Of a stretch of DNA of 64,000 bases, positions 54,046 to 64,000 are shown piece after piece. Under the pieces are notes generated by a model. It did not search any database. It was not told where the DNA came from and saw only the letters and a program-made list of their open reading frames with translations. The number at the start of each line of letters is the position of its first letter. Positions within the stretch are counted from its first letter, which is position 1. The stretch comes from Plantago major (Eukaryota; Streptophyta; Magnoliopsida; Lamiales; Plantaginaceae). The stretch lies in the NCBI GenBank assembly GCA_026545765.1, contig CM048844.1:58624932-58688931 (forward strand), given 5' to 3'. The position numbers and the translations under genes are program-made.

Positions 54046-55678
54046 TATTGGTCCAGATAACGACAAATTAAAATACTGGGGGGGGGGGGGGGGGTGAATA
54101 GTCTTTTTTCAAACTTTTGTCGATAAACACAATTTCTCAGATATCTGATACTTATTTTCAGAGAGCGGAAGACTTTTTGTGATAAGTGCACGTGCTCAGC
54201 AAGATTTGTGTAAATACTTAGCAAAGTAAATAAAGCAAGTAATAAATTGTAGAAAGTAAATAACACAAGTCTTTATAGTGGTATCTAAAGGTGGCGTAAT
54301 CCTTCAACTAATCCACTTCGGCCTTTCTCAGACCTAGAATCCACTAAGACAGATAATTTAGTTAACCTTACAAATATCTTCTCTCGATTCCTAAATACAC
54401 TAGGTTCCCAACCAAGTGTTCCCCCTGAGTTATTCCCCGGCTTTCTCAGCCATGTACTTCCTATACTCAGAAACCTTTGAGCTATTCCTTAGTTTCCCAA
54501 ACTAAGTACTTCCTATGCTCAGTAACCTTGGAGGTATTCTTAGTTTCCCAAACTAAGTACTTCCTGTACTCCACGCCGATTAAGGTGTTGGTTAAGGTAG
54601 TTTGTCAGGTGAGCTTCTTTAATAACTTATTCATTTATGCAGATAGCTCTTATGAATCAAGTATACTTAATAAACTTTTCAATGTATGGTATCTTGTTCT
54701 TTACTGACCCAAGTCTATGATAAGTGTTAAAGAGAATGAATCTCAGATACTTGATCTTTTGATTCAACTCCTTCACAGATAGCAATGCTTGTTAAGGATC
54801 AGGACACTTAGAACTTTCGTGCTACTTAGAATTCAAGAGCTTAGTCGCAACTGTAAGCTAGAGATTAACTAGTCTGAAGGCTTATATGCTTGAGAGAAAG
54901 ATACCACTAGTTGTATTATCAGAGAGGCTTGGTATTTTCTGTGTAAGTTCAAGATGTTTAGTGTGTGTCTTTCAAGCATTCTAAGTGATGATATTTATAG
55001 TTAAAAATCATGCCGTTTGAATAGTATCCGTTAGGCTTAATGAAATTCAAACTATTGATATATGAAAATTGTACTGCAGAAGACGTTGTCTCTTTTCAGA
55101 GATTTCCTCTTTTGTTCAGATGTCTCTATCTACGCATTTATTGCATTGTACTATTTTTGTCCTGTAGTGCCAACGGAACTATGCACGCTTTTTGAAGCAT
55201 TGCATGTCCCTTTCCAGAGACCTTCTCATCTCCAGATACTTGTTACAACATTGTTTCCCAGAAACATATTTTTTATCCAAGGTATCTGAGTGTAGATAAC
55301 TGTGGGCACTTTTCCTCGTTCAGAAACCTTGTATTCTCAGATATCTTTTGCAACACTTGTTTATTGAAAAACACTTGTTTCTTCAAGATATCTGGACATA
55401 GGTATCTGATAACCTTTGTCTTCAGCAATCTTGTGCAGTCTTCAAAGCTTCATTTTTAAGTTAAACTTCTCCTGCTGGATGCCTTCTTCTTGGTCTTCTT
55501 CAAGAAAAATAAAAATTACATTTAGAGACCTAACATCCTATACAAGATTTGCTAGACTATCATACTTAGTGATTTTCTTCTTCTACAGTATTCAAGTGAA
55601 CCAAGAGTACTAACCACCTTTCTAAGCTAAGATAAGTCATTAGGTTGCTGATCAAAATCTAAACATATATTCCTAACA
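54046..55678 (-). mobile_element. 3' LTR of copia C
   Basis: 1,633 bp. On the minus strand it starts TGTTAGGAATAT and ends CTGGACCAATA, where the last dinucleotides changed from CAACA to CAATA. A TATAAATAT box lies at 54991-54999 (minus). The AGGAAGTACTT minisatellite is present at about 54420-54580. A homopolymer of about 17 G lies at 54078-54094. Confidence 0.92.
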
Positions 55679-55693
55679 AATTTCCCCCTTTTT
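55679..55693 (-). other. Polypurine tract of copia C
   Basis: On the minus strand AAAAAGGGGGAAATT lies directly before the LTR, identical to copia B. Confidence 0.9.
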
Positions 55694-56200
55694 GATCAGT
55701 CAACGATGACTATCTGACCTATTGCAAATCTGGATGAGGAAACATTCCACCAAATAATCAATTCATAAGATCTTTCAATTCTTTCAATTAAGTGCAAAAA
55801 GTAAACATCAACCAAATCACAAGGTGTGATCTTTGCTGACAAGTTATCTTTTTATAAATTGATATCTGAGAGTAGGTTCATCAGATATGTTACAAAGAAA
55901 GTTCACAGATAACATTAATACATAAAATACATTTCATTTCGAAGAAGATACAAAATACATAGTTTAAATTAGGACAACAGGAGTAACCAGGCTCCAAGTA
56001 GACATCCTAATAAACTAGTCTTCAAGTCTTCAACACTTCAAGTCTTCAATCAGCAGATCTATGGATCAATTTCTAAATTCCCTATCCCCAAACCTTTTGA
56101 TATCATCTGAGTAGTCAAAGTGCAAAGTCTTGACTATCATCTCAGTGTTTCTGGCAAATCCACAAACTTCCTTGTAGGTTTTGGTGGGATTTTTCTTGCA
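55694..56200 (-). other. 3' untranslated region of copia C
   Basis: No gene seen. Confidence 0.6.
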
Positions 56201-56536
56201 TTATTTGACCCACAGATACTTTCTCCATTTCCAGGCATGCTCGATTCTGATATCTGATAGCTTGAAGTATTCATATATGATCTTCAGATATCTGATGTCA
56301 CCCTTGTATTGATCTTCAGTCAAGTAGCAGGACTTATAGGGTTCCACAGCAAGTCTTGCTCTTGTGCCTGTTCCAGTGATGTTGGGAATCCTGTGCACAT
56401 CATCTGGCTTTTCATAAGGACATTCATCAGAGAGGTCCTTCTTCATGGCTTCTATTCTCTTGATTACTTCAAAATCCAACCAGGCTTTGATGTGGTTGGT
56501 GTTAATCAAGATTGGCTTGTCTTTTCTCCATGCCAT
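56201..56536 (-). CDS. Small 3' ORF of copia C
   Basis: 112 codons, open. It starts MAWRKDKPILINTNHIKAWL. The core YLKIIYEYFKLSDI and HAWKWRKYLWVK is shared with the small ORF of copia B (47296-47673), which extends further at its C-terminus. Conservation of the core in two diverged elements argues that it encoded a real protein. The function is unknown. Confidence 0.6.
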   Translation of the reverse strand: MAWRKDKPILINTNHIKAWLDFEVIKRIEAMKKDLSDECPYEKPDDVHRIPNITGTGTRARLAVEPYKSCYLTEDQYKGDIRYLKIIYEYFKLSDIRIEHAWKWRKYLWVK

Positions 56537-56973
56537 GAGCTGTTTATGGATTGGTTCTGGAAATCTTTCATTTAGCAGTAAGTACTTGAGTTCCAGAATT
56601 CAGTAGCTATTCTTATGATTAATACACCTGTAGACAGAGGAGTCATTGTTGGTCTTCACATACTCAATCTTGGATTCTTCAGGCCTGAGTGGTAGTTGAA
56701 GTTTTCTTTGTTCAGCTCTCAGCCTGTTCCTCCTTTGTCTTGAATTCTCCCTTGGGGGATTGCTTGAAGAACCACCCTGGATTGACTTGGTATTTCCAGA
56801 GGGTTTTTTAGCTGCCAAAGGCTTTGCAGCTATGGGCTCAGATAGGCTATCACCTTTTTTTCTTTTTCTGTGAAGAGGAGCTTCATCTTCATCAGTCTCT
56901 TCATCATCATCATCAAGATTAATTCTTGTGAAGGTTTTGCAGCCTTCTTCATTGCTATGGGATTTGATTTGGC

Positions 56974-57030
56974 CTTCTTCTTCTTCTTCTTCTTCTTCTT
57001 CTTCTTCTTCTTCTTCTTCTTCTTCTTCTT
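56974..57030 (-). repeat. GAA (CTT) microsatellite inside the accessory gene
   Basis: About 19 CTT triplets on the plus strand. In the frame aligned with copia B they encode a Glu tract; copia B has a mixed EEEEKEEGE stretch there. A nearby ORF in another frame reads it as poly-Lys and is probably a shadow. Confidence 0.9.
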
Positions 57031-57041
57031 CAGAAGACTCA

Positions 57042-58373
57042 TCAATCCCTCTTACTTGTCTTCTCCTTGGAGCCTTGGTACTCCTTGGCCACTATCTGTA
57101 GAGCAGTCTGACTGGAGGAGGGATCATTTATTCTGAGAGGTGGTTGTTCAGATTTTATTTTGTTTCCTCTTCCTCTTCCTCTCTGAGCACCTTGAAATCC
57201 TTCCCCCTTAGTCATTGTTGACTGACTAAGAATCACAAAGTATTCTGAAAGGGAGTCAAAGTTGCCCTGCAAATAGTTGTAAGCAGCAACCAACTTTTCC
57301 ATATTAGCCTTGAGCTCCTGATTTTGTTTCATAAGACCCGTTTCCTTATCAGTGAGCTCTGCCAGTGGGCCTTGAATAGCATCTGCTTTTCCAGCAGCAT
57401 AGCTAGCCTCTTCAAAGGCTTTTGCAGCCAAGTTTTGGTCATCATCCCTAACCATGCCTAGATCTTTCTGAGAAACGACCAGACTAGTTGTTCTCTGAGT
57501 GATGAGCTCAGTGAATGTCTTCATTTATGCAGGGACTGATGCAATGGCGGCTTTATCTTGAGAAGACAACTCCTTTTTCAATTTAACCAGTACTTGATAT
57601 CTGTTCAAGTATTCATTGGAGTTGACATTTGGCAGCTTGCTGAATATTTCAGGAGCAATCAGCTTCCCTTTCAAATGAGAAACTGCTAAATGTTCATTGT
57701 GGTGTTCTGCCAATGCCTTGTCTTCTTCATCATCTGAGTCATCAGCCCAGTGATCTTCATCCTCTTGAAAATTTTGATCAATGTTTTCTAGTCCAGCAAC
57801 CATCTCAGAGATGGGCTTCTTTCCTTTCAGTGAGGAGGATGGTACATCTTTTGGGAATGCAGCCTTAGCATCATGCTTGTCTCTAGATACTTGCTCAGTA
57901 TATAATTCCTCAGCAATTGCCTGAACAGCAAGCTGGAGTTCTTTCATTTCAGTATAAGCTTCCATTTCCTTGATTGTTTGATCTTCAATCTTCTGGAGCT
58001 TTGCGTTAGATTCAGCTATCTTTTCTTCGAGTTGAAGATGTAGCTGTTGTTCTTCCTCAAACAATTGTTTGAGTTGAGCAACTCGGGCTTGTGCATCCAA
58101 TATTTTCTGAGTGTTGTTCTCAGAGTGCTCAACTACTTGTTCAGTAGAGTCCTTTTGTTGGGGAGATGGATGGGTAGATTTATGAGGAGATGGAGGGGAT
58201 TTTTTGTGATGTCCTCTCAGTGTGCTTTTCAACAACTGTGGTATTATTTCCTTGTGCAATCCCTCCTGTCCCTGGTGTAGGGGCATCATCATCATCCTTT
58301 TTGTCATTATCATCCTTGTGATGGTCAGAAGGATATTCTGCATAGTCATTCTCATCAGTTTCTTCCTCCTCAT
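57042..58373 (-). pseudogene. Coiled-coil part of the copia C accessory protein
   Basis: Two frames (57525-58373 and 57042-57524) are separated by a TAA and together match copia B 45254-46870. Shared features are the acidic stretch, the AQLKQLFEEEQQLHLQLEEK coiled coil, SLVVSQKDLGMVRDDDQN (B: SIALSQKDLGLVRDEDCN) and the MTKGE segment. The order is the same, so this region descends from one ancestral protein. Confidence 0.75.
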
Positions 58374-59006
58374 CGTCTTAAGATACCAGATTTATCACTT
58401 CTGGAAGAGTAACTTTTTGCCCATTAACTTCCTCTTGCTCAGAGGGTATAAATTGGAGTGTCTTGGGCAAGACTGGCTTGAAAGCCATCTGTAATCTGGT
58501 CTAACCATCTGCCTTTTTTAAGGCTTGCTTCAATTTGTGTGCCACTTCCTTGGAAAAATCCTTATGCATTAAGGTCGCAACCTGATATTGTTCAGTAGGG
58601 AACATTGCATGGATGTAGTTTTCCAGGTCAAGAGCTCGTGCTCGTCTTGTTGGTTGATCTGTGATTCTAAGTATTTTAGAGAGATCAGAGCACTTAACCT
58701 CTGTCATTTCTTGAAGCATTGAATATGCTTTGGCAAGGTATGAGTCTTGAAGAAGGGAAGGAGGTTCTCATAGTCATCCTTTGACTTCTTCATGGCACAA
58801 CTTTGAGCCTGGAAGAGAGAGTTTTGAGTTAGTTTCAAAACTTGTGTAGATATCTGGGTTTTAGAGTAGTCAAGTATATGTGTTAGCTGTGCAACAACAA
58901 CAGGCACAGAAGGTTGGACTACTGAGGTTCCAGGTGCCTCAGATATCTTGGTGTGAGGAGGAGACTTGGAAGTCTGATCCTCAACATCCTCTCTTTCTTT
59001 TTGAAC

Positions 59007-59089
59007 CTGAGAATAAATTACAACATAACACTTAGAAATTTATCAGGAGAGAAACACTTAGACAATTTGATATCTGAGATGTCAATTAC
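59007..59089 (-). other. Accessory gene intron, copia C (matches B intron 4)
   Basis: 83 nt, donor GAG|GTAATT, acceptor TCTCAG|G, phase 0. Confidence 0.75.
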
Positions 59090-59242
59090 CTCCATAGTGG
59101 GAGGCTCAGATACTTGTTTCTCAGAAACTTGTACAGTTTCTGGTATTCTCTCTAGTGATGAAGGTTTGGTGGCCTCATCAATTTCCATTGGTTGAGGGGA
59201 TTGAGTGGGAAATTCCCCAGCAACTTCTACTTCTGTTTGAGC

Positions 59243-59321
59243 CTAAGAGTAGAAAGTGTTAAGTACTTAGAAAAATGATCAGAGTAATATTGTGAAGAAT
59301 ATAGATATCTGAGATATATAC
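59243..59321 (-). other. Accessory gene intron, copia C (matches B intron 3)
   Basis: 79 nt, donor AAG|GTATAT, acceptor TCTTAG|G, phase 0. Confidence 0.75.
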
Positions 59322-59432
59322 CTTCTCAATAGAAGGCTCAGATACTTGTTCCTCAGAGACTTTGTGAGTCTTTGGTTGATTCTCTGATGAGTTAGGCTTC
59401 TCAGCCTCATCATTTTTCGTGTCAGTTGGAGC

Positions 59433-59508
59433 CTATTAGAAACAAACAGTTAGTCAAGTGTGTTTAAAAGATATCTGAAAAGTCATGTCTTAAGAAACTA
59501 TTTTCCAC
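59433..59508 (-). other. Accessory gene intron, copia C (matches B intron 2)
   Basis: 76 nt, donor CAG|GTGGAA, acceptor TAATAG|G, phase 0. Confidence 0.7.
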
Positions 59509-59615
59509 CTGTAATATAGGCTCATGTTCCTTAAGAGGTGAGGCTATGGGAGCCTCCTTCTCAGTCTCTGAGGCAAGATTTGCAGCTTCCTCTTGTTCTT
59601 TGTTTCTAATTCAGC

Positions 59616-59703
59616 CTATAACAAAGAATTTTTTTTTTTTTAATAAGTAACAAGATTTATAAACATAAAATTTCACAAGTAAAGAGTTAAACCTTTCAAC
59701 TAC
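59616..59703 (-). other. Accessory gene intron, copia C (matches B intron 1)
   Basis: 88 nt, donor CAG|GTAGTT, acceptor TTATAG|G, phase 0. The exon after it is 107 nt, one base short of a multiple of three, so it has a deletion. Confidence 0.7.
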
Positions 59704-60370
59704 CTGAACAGTGTCAGGCTGATTGGTCTCTGGAACTTGTGACCCTTCTATGCTTTGGTCTTGTTGTTCCATTTTAGCTTCTTTGTATGAAGTTTCAGGT
59801 ACTTCAGACCTTTCCTGAGTGACTAACTCAGTTGCCTCCCCTGTTTGATCATTCTGAGCAGGTGTCTCAGTTTGATCCCTCTCTAGGAGTTGGGGAACCT
59901 GCTCATTTGCAGGATTTTCTTCAGCATATTGCATTGCTGGTATGTCGAAATGGAGTTCATTGACCATTTCATCAACCACTTGTGGCTGTTGTGGTTGTGG
60001 TTGTCTGGAAGCAGAAGTTTGAGCATTTGAGAGCTCTTCCAGATTTTTAAGTGTGGTGTTGACATCAGCGTCTACGAACACTAGGTCACCACTCATCAGG
60101 GCCTCTTGAAGTTGTTTATGCGTGACTTTCTCTGATGTTGTGTTGGCACCAACAACCTTTGCTATAGGTGCTTGTTCAGCAAACTTTGAGCTAGTTACTT
60201 TCTCAGCAACGTTGGACCTTTTGGTCCTCTTTCCCTTGGCCTTGGTTACTTTTTTAGTAACCTTGGGGGCTTGGATCTTCTCCTCCTTGTCCGATTTGTC
60301 ATCGAAATCTGGGACTGAATTATCAACAATCCATGCTGCTTCTGCAGAGAGTGTTTGAAGTTTCTCACTG

Positions 60371-60490
60371 TTTTTATCAGCATTGATGAGTTCATCAGCA
60401 AGGCACTCTGCAACATTGATGAGTTCATCTGTTGTGGTCTTAGCAGCATTTATGAGTTCATCTTCATTGATGAGTTCATCAGCAGTGGCG
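60371..60490 (-). repeat. Four-fold DELIN repeat in the accessory protein of copia C
   Basis: GATGAACTCATCAAT-like units encode DELIN four times with 2 to 9 residues between. Copia B has no counterpart at the same place. Confidence 0.8.
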
Positions 60491-61760
60491 GCAGGTATCT
60501 AAGAGTCGACATCCATAGATGGTATGCCTTCTGATTTGCCAGTAGACTTCTTTTGTGAAGTTCTAGGCCTCTTGGTCGCAATGGAACCTTCAGATACCTC
60601 ATCAGTCTTTCGATTCTTGAAACCTTTCCGAGATGCAGTAACCTTTTTCATCATGTTTGTATACTCATATTTGTAGAGCATGCTACTGTTGGCAATGGTT
60701 GCCGTCTCTCTAAGCTCAATGCCAAGGCACTCCAGTATGTAGCAAATCTTCAGTCCATAGCTTACTGTGGCTTTTGGCTCAGCAAGGAATTTAACGATCT
60801 TAAGCTTAAAGCCTTGTATCTTCTTCACAAATTTCATGAAGGCGTACTTTCCCCAATTAAAAGGGTTTTCCAGCCTTTTGTCTTGTTGATTCAACAAGAA
60901 CATCATCATCCAGCGTTCTTGGCTTATCTGGTTAGCACCTCCTTGTAGACCATCAAAGCATCTGTGAAGGATACATGCCAACACATCCCAGTGGACCAAC
61001 AGATGTCTGGTCCTTATGTCAGCAAGCTTAAAGTCGATGGGTGTGTCTGGCTTGTCAATAGATCACACACATCACTGTATAGTTGCTTCACACCTTCAAG
61101 GAGATCTTCATCCTTGGTGTCAATTTCCAAATCCTTTCCAAGATTTTGATGTTCAAACAGCTCAAAGAAAGCTGTTTCGTCCAACAGGATTTCTTGTCCT
61201 TGGACTTTGGTCTTGATAGACATTGTCTCAGTGCCTTGAGAGACTTTGGAGATAATCGTGGAGTTATTGTAAAACTCCAGGACATCCAGTGAAGAAACTC
61301 CACTGCGAAGAGCAGATAGAAAGCCCTTGATTTGTGCCTTTTCAAGCATATCAAGTACCAATTTTCTGTCAGTCTGGTTTTCTATTGCAGCTACCAGGTA
61401 TTCCTCAATCATGGCACCACCCTAAATCATCCTGTGATTTGAAGTCCAATGATCAGGATTGAATTCTCCAATCAACCGATTGTTTGTTATAACCAGCACT
61501 GGTGGTTGCTTTTCAGCAGTACCAGATATAGTAGCTTGGGATTTCTGAGTAGAAGCACGTTTGGGAGCCATCTCTTTAAATAGTGAAGTTTTTGAAAGAC
61601 GAGAAGAGATTAAGGTAGAAAATTAGTGATTCTTTACAGAAAAACTAAGAGGGAATCAGTTCTTGCAGAGAAAGTTGCAGAGAGATTTGAGAGAATCTTG
61701 TAGTTTTTGTGCACGAGCAAATGTAGGATTAGGCGAAAGTGATTTCTTTTGCCAAAATCC

Positions 61761-61770
61761 TATATATATA
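61761..61770 (-). promoter_or_regulatory. Internal TATA box upstream of the copia C accessory gene
   Basis: On the minus strand GCTATATATATAGGATTTTG lies about 190 bases before the accessory ATG. It mirrors the copia B box at 42260-42269, including the downstream GG-CAAAAGA context. Confidence 0.6.
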
Positions 61771-62311
61771 GCATTGTAATTCCAACAGACGAAAATACAC
61801 AAATTAATTTTGTGCATTTGTATCTGTGTACGTGCAGTAAGGCGTGGGTAAAATTCGGTTTGCATTAAATGCTTAGTGCCATACCTTTGAGTTATTCTGA
61901 TCCTTTTTCTGGAGAATTAATGTCGGCCTTTAAAATGGAACGCCCATTTCATCAATGGTTGGGATTGTTTTTTTAGCAATGATCACAATCAACCCATGAA
62001 TTTTGGCGATTAGCTATCAGAATCACATCTCTTCTGTGTGACTAAGGGACATTTTTGTATCTAAGTCTATCTCACACTCGGTATCTGTTCATGTTTTACA
62101 CACAGATAGAAATAATACAAATTTCAAGAGAGTACCTGTCTCAGAGATCTTCAAATAGTCATTTTACCCTTTTGTTTGTGGTTTCTGGATACCCGTTCAA
62201 GATACTTATTTTCTGGATACTCGTTCCAGTTTCTTTTCCCTCTATATCTGGATACCCGTTCCAGATATCTGTTTTCCTCTTTTGATATCTTCTTCAGATA
62301 TCTATACTTTT
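61771..62311 (-). other. Spacer between pol and the accessory gene of copia C
   Basis: No gene. It holds three copies of a TCTGGATACCCGTTCCAGA-like motif near 62183, 62211 and 62247. Confidence 0.6.
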
Positions 62312-63736
62312 TCAGTTCTTTGGTAGCTCCATTAGTCCAAGACTATGTCTTAAAGCTAAGAATCTACTTTCTTGTAGTGGCTTAGTGAAGATATCTGCAA
62401 GTTGATCTTCAGTGCCAATCTTGAGTATCTCTATATTGCCTTTTTCAACATGGTCTCTAATGAAGTGGTGTCTAACATCAATGTGCTTTGTTCTTGCATG
62501 AAACTTAGGATTCTGAGTTACGGCAATAGCATTTGTGTTGTCACAAAAAATCGGAGTTTTCTCTTCATTGACCTCATAATCTCTGAGTTGTTGTTGTATC
62601 CACAATATCTGTGAAGCACAACACCCAACAGTAATATATTCAGCTTCTGTGGTAGATGTGGCAATTGAGTTTTGTTTCTTGCTGAACCATGATATTAATC
62701 TGGCACCAAGAAATTGACAAGTTCCTGAGGTGCTTTTTCTATCAAGCAATGATCCAGCATAGTCAGCATCAGAATAGCCAACTAAACTCAATCCACTGTC
62801 TTTTGGATACCACAATCCAACTTCTGCAGTACCCTTTACATACCTTAATATTTTCATAGCAATGTTGTAGTGTGATTGCATTGGATTTGTCTGGAATCTG
62901 GCACACACTCCAACTGCATATTGAATATCTGGACTTACAGTGAGGTACATTAGAGACCCAATCAATTTCCTATACTTGTGTTCTTCAACGGTCTTGTCAG
63001 TTTTAGTATAGGTCATTTTGGTTCCAATGCTCATAGGTATCTTAGCATTCTTTTCAGAAGGCTTTTGATTAAACTTATTGAGCATATCCTTTGGATACTT
63101 TGTTTGACTAATGAATATTCCATCATTAAGTTGCTTGACTTGCAATCCTAGGAAGTAGATTAATTCTCCCATCATTCTCATCTCAAATTTACTTTTCATG
63201 AGCTCAGCAAAGTCTTCACAAAGTTGCTTGTCTTTAGATCCAAATATAATGTCATCAACATATACTTGGAGTAGAAGTAGTTTCCCTTCATGATTCAAAG
63301 TAAAGAGTGTTTTATCAACATCTCTTTTCTTGAATCCACTTTCCAGCAAGTATTTGGATAAAGTATCATACCATGCTCTCGATCCCTGTTTCAGTCCATA
63401 CAGAGCTTTCTGAAGCTTATACACCCTTCTACTTTCCGAGGAAACCTCAAAGCTTGGTGGTTGTTCAACATAGACTTCTTCAGCAAGTTCACCATTTAGG
63501 AATGCACTTTTGACATCCATTTGATAAAATTTAAAGTCATTATGAGCTGCAAAGGCTAGAAATAGTCTAATTGCGTCCAATATTGCAACTGGAGCATATG
63601 ACTCGTCAAAATCTAGTCCTTCTGTCTGGGTGAAACCCTTGGCAACCAACCTTGCTTTGTTTCTGGTTATTTCACCAGACTCATTCATTTTATTTCTGAA
63701 AACCCACTTGGTTCCAATTCTGGATATTAACGACAA
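62312..63736 (-). CDS. Copia C reverse transcriptase and RNase H, longest open pol frame
   Basis: 474 open codons. The RT palm has [40 protein letters not shown] and the catalytic [15 protein letters not shown]. RNase H has [27 protein letters not shown] and [20 protein letters not shown], and it ends with [13 protein letters not shown] and a stop at 62312. This is the best-preserved pol segment in the window. The frame is broken just upstream (see next entry), so the polyprotein is not intact. Confidence 0.93.
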   Translation of the reverse strand: MSLISRIGTKWVFRNKMNESGEITRNKARLVAKGFTQTEGLDFDESYAPVAILDAIRLFLAFAAHNDFKFYQMDVKSAFLNGELAEEVYVEQPPSFEVSSESRRVYKLQKALYGLKQGSRAWYDTLSKYLLESGFKKRDVDKTLFTLNHEGKLLLLQVYVDDIIFGSKDKQLCEDFAELMKSKFEMRMMGELIYFLGLQVKQLNDGIFISQTKYPKDMLNKFNQKPSEKNAKIPMSIGTKMTYTKTDKTVEEHKYRKLIGSLMYLTVSPDIQYAVGVCARFQTNPMQSHYNIAMKILRYVKGTAEVGLWYPKDSGLSLVGYSDADYAGSLLDRKSTSGTCQFLGARLISWFSKKQNSIATSTTEAEYITVGCCASQILWIQQQLRDYEVNEEKTPIFCDNTNAIAVTQNPKFHARTKHIDVRHHFIRDHVEKGNIEILKIGTEDQLADIFTKPLQESRFLALRHSLGLMELPKN

Positions 63737-64000
63737 ATGAAACGGTTTCGGACTTTGTTTCTCTCAAATTCATCCAACTCTTCTTACATTGCAGAGATCC
63801 AATGTTGATCCTTCAATGCTTCTTCTATAGTTTTAGGTTCAATATTTGAGATGAAACATCCATAAAGGGAGTCAGCAATTGCTCTCCTAGTTCTAACTGC
63901 TTGGTCTAAAGGACCGATCACATCCTTGGCAGGATGATTTCTTATCCATTTCATAATGGGTTTTGAACTAGTAGGATCAATATAACTTTGATCTGAATGT
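63737..64000 (-). pseudogene. Copia C pol, upstream piece to the window edge
   Basis: Minus-strand sequence matching copia A 29840-30080 (integrase-RT linker, with [18 protein letters not shown] and [18 protein letters not shown] stretches). A deletion near 63740 and a stop near 63787 break the frame. It runs off the window. Confidence 0.8.

Larger units (their letters stand above)
56600..61571 (-). pseudogene. Copia C accessory gene with introns
   Basis: The start is ATG at 61571-61569 (MAPKRASTQKSQA). The N-terminal domain (61014-61412, then 60499-60999) has SLDVLEFYNNSTI and VQGQEILLDETAFFELF, then NPFNWGKYAFMKFVKKIQGF and YGLKICYILECLGIELRE. A TAG/TAA lies near 61425. A four-fold DELIN repeat follows at 60371-60490. 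Exon 1 ends at 59704. Exons at 59509-59615, 59322-59432 and 59090-59242 are Glu/Pro/Ser/Thr-rich. The last exon begins with AQSCAMKK at about 58808. A stop (58501-58503) precedes an in-frame ATG, as in copia B. Coiled-coil frames follow at 57525-58373 and 57042-57524, then a poly-Glu stretch and a conserved end IEYVKTNNDSSVYRCI before the stop at 56600. Several frameshifts are present. Confidence 0.75.
54046..64000 (-). mobile_element. Copia C: SIRE-like Ty1-copia element, 3' part, continues past the window
   Basis: The minus-strand element has a complete 3' LTR at its left end, a polypurine tract, a small 3' ORF, an intron-bearing accessory gene, a spacer, and pol up to the right edge. Its gag and 5' LTR must lie beyond 64000 if present. 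It is clearly related to copia B but diverged: the accessory proteins agree at only about half of positions by eye, so it belongs to another subfamily. Confidence 0.93.

Noticed and set aside
56830..57045. Poly-Lys ORF on the minus strand
   Set aside because: The alignment with copia B shows that the Glu frame is the coding one; the Lys frame is out of register.
1..64000. CRISPR arrays, bacterial operons, rRNA or tRNA genes
   Set aside because: No direct-repeat/spacer arrays, ribosome-binding patterns or tRNA cloverleafs were seen. The only tRNA-like matches are the retroelement primer sites.

Overview
The window reads as nuclear DNA of a flowering plant, probably a eudicot. It is built almost entirely of nested transposable elements: an L1-type LINE, Ty3 elements with a tRNA-Asp type primer site (Athila-like), Ty1-copia elements with a tRNA-iMet primer site and a long extra 3' region (SIRE/Maximus-like), CACTA, Mutator and short MITEs. 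No intact host gene was recognised and the species cannot be named from the sequence.

Layout. 1-4355: low-complexity DNA with many short TATG(T/A)TCTCAA motifs in alternating orientation, then a GCCCGACA minisatellite. 4375-12140: a near full-length but dead LINE with a 19-bp target duplication; its ORF2 is split by a copia solo LTR (6405-8144) with a 5-bp duplication. 12160-17000: AT-rich, with microsatellites, a MITE and a few unidentifiable possible exons. 17044-17700: an internally deleted Mutator transposase relic. 17712-27867: two Athila-like units in LTR-internal-LTR-internal order, neither with reverse transcriptase or integrase. 27868-33835: copia A, minus strand, truncated at both ends. 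33907-34044: a MITE. 34146-49580: copia B, plus strand, structurally complete, with perfect GATGT duplications. 49662-53168: a CACTA element inside an old LTR relic. 53483-53711: a second MITE. 54046-64000: copia C, minus strand, running off the right edge.

The most interesting part is the region between pol and the 3' LTR of copia B and C. Both carry a large accessory gene in the sense orientation. Each copy has a TATA box 190-200 nt before its ATG, and a run of short phase-0 introns (71-88 nt) with canonical splice sites at matching positions. Each also has an in-frame stop at the same place, four codons before an ATG, and then a coiled-coil acidic domain and a small downstream ORF. Introns kept in two diverged copies of an element that moves through RNA are unexpected. 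They suggest that the full-length RNA escapes splicing at these sites and that the accessory gene has its own promoter.

All retroelement reading frames here are broken by stops or frameshifts except short stretches, so this is a fossil record of insertions rather than a set of working genes. The order of events read from nesting is: LINE, then solo LTR into it; Mutator relic, then Athila, then a Stowaway-like MITE into one Athila LTR; an Athila-like LTR relic, then CACTA and copia B.
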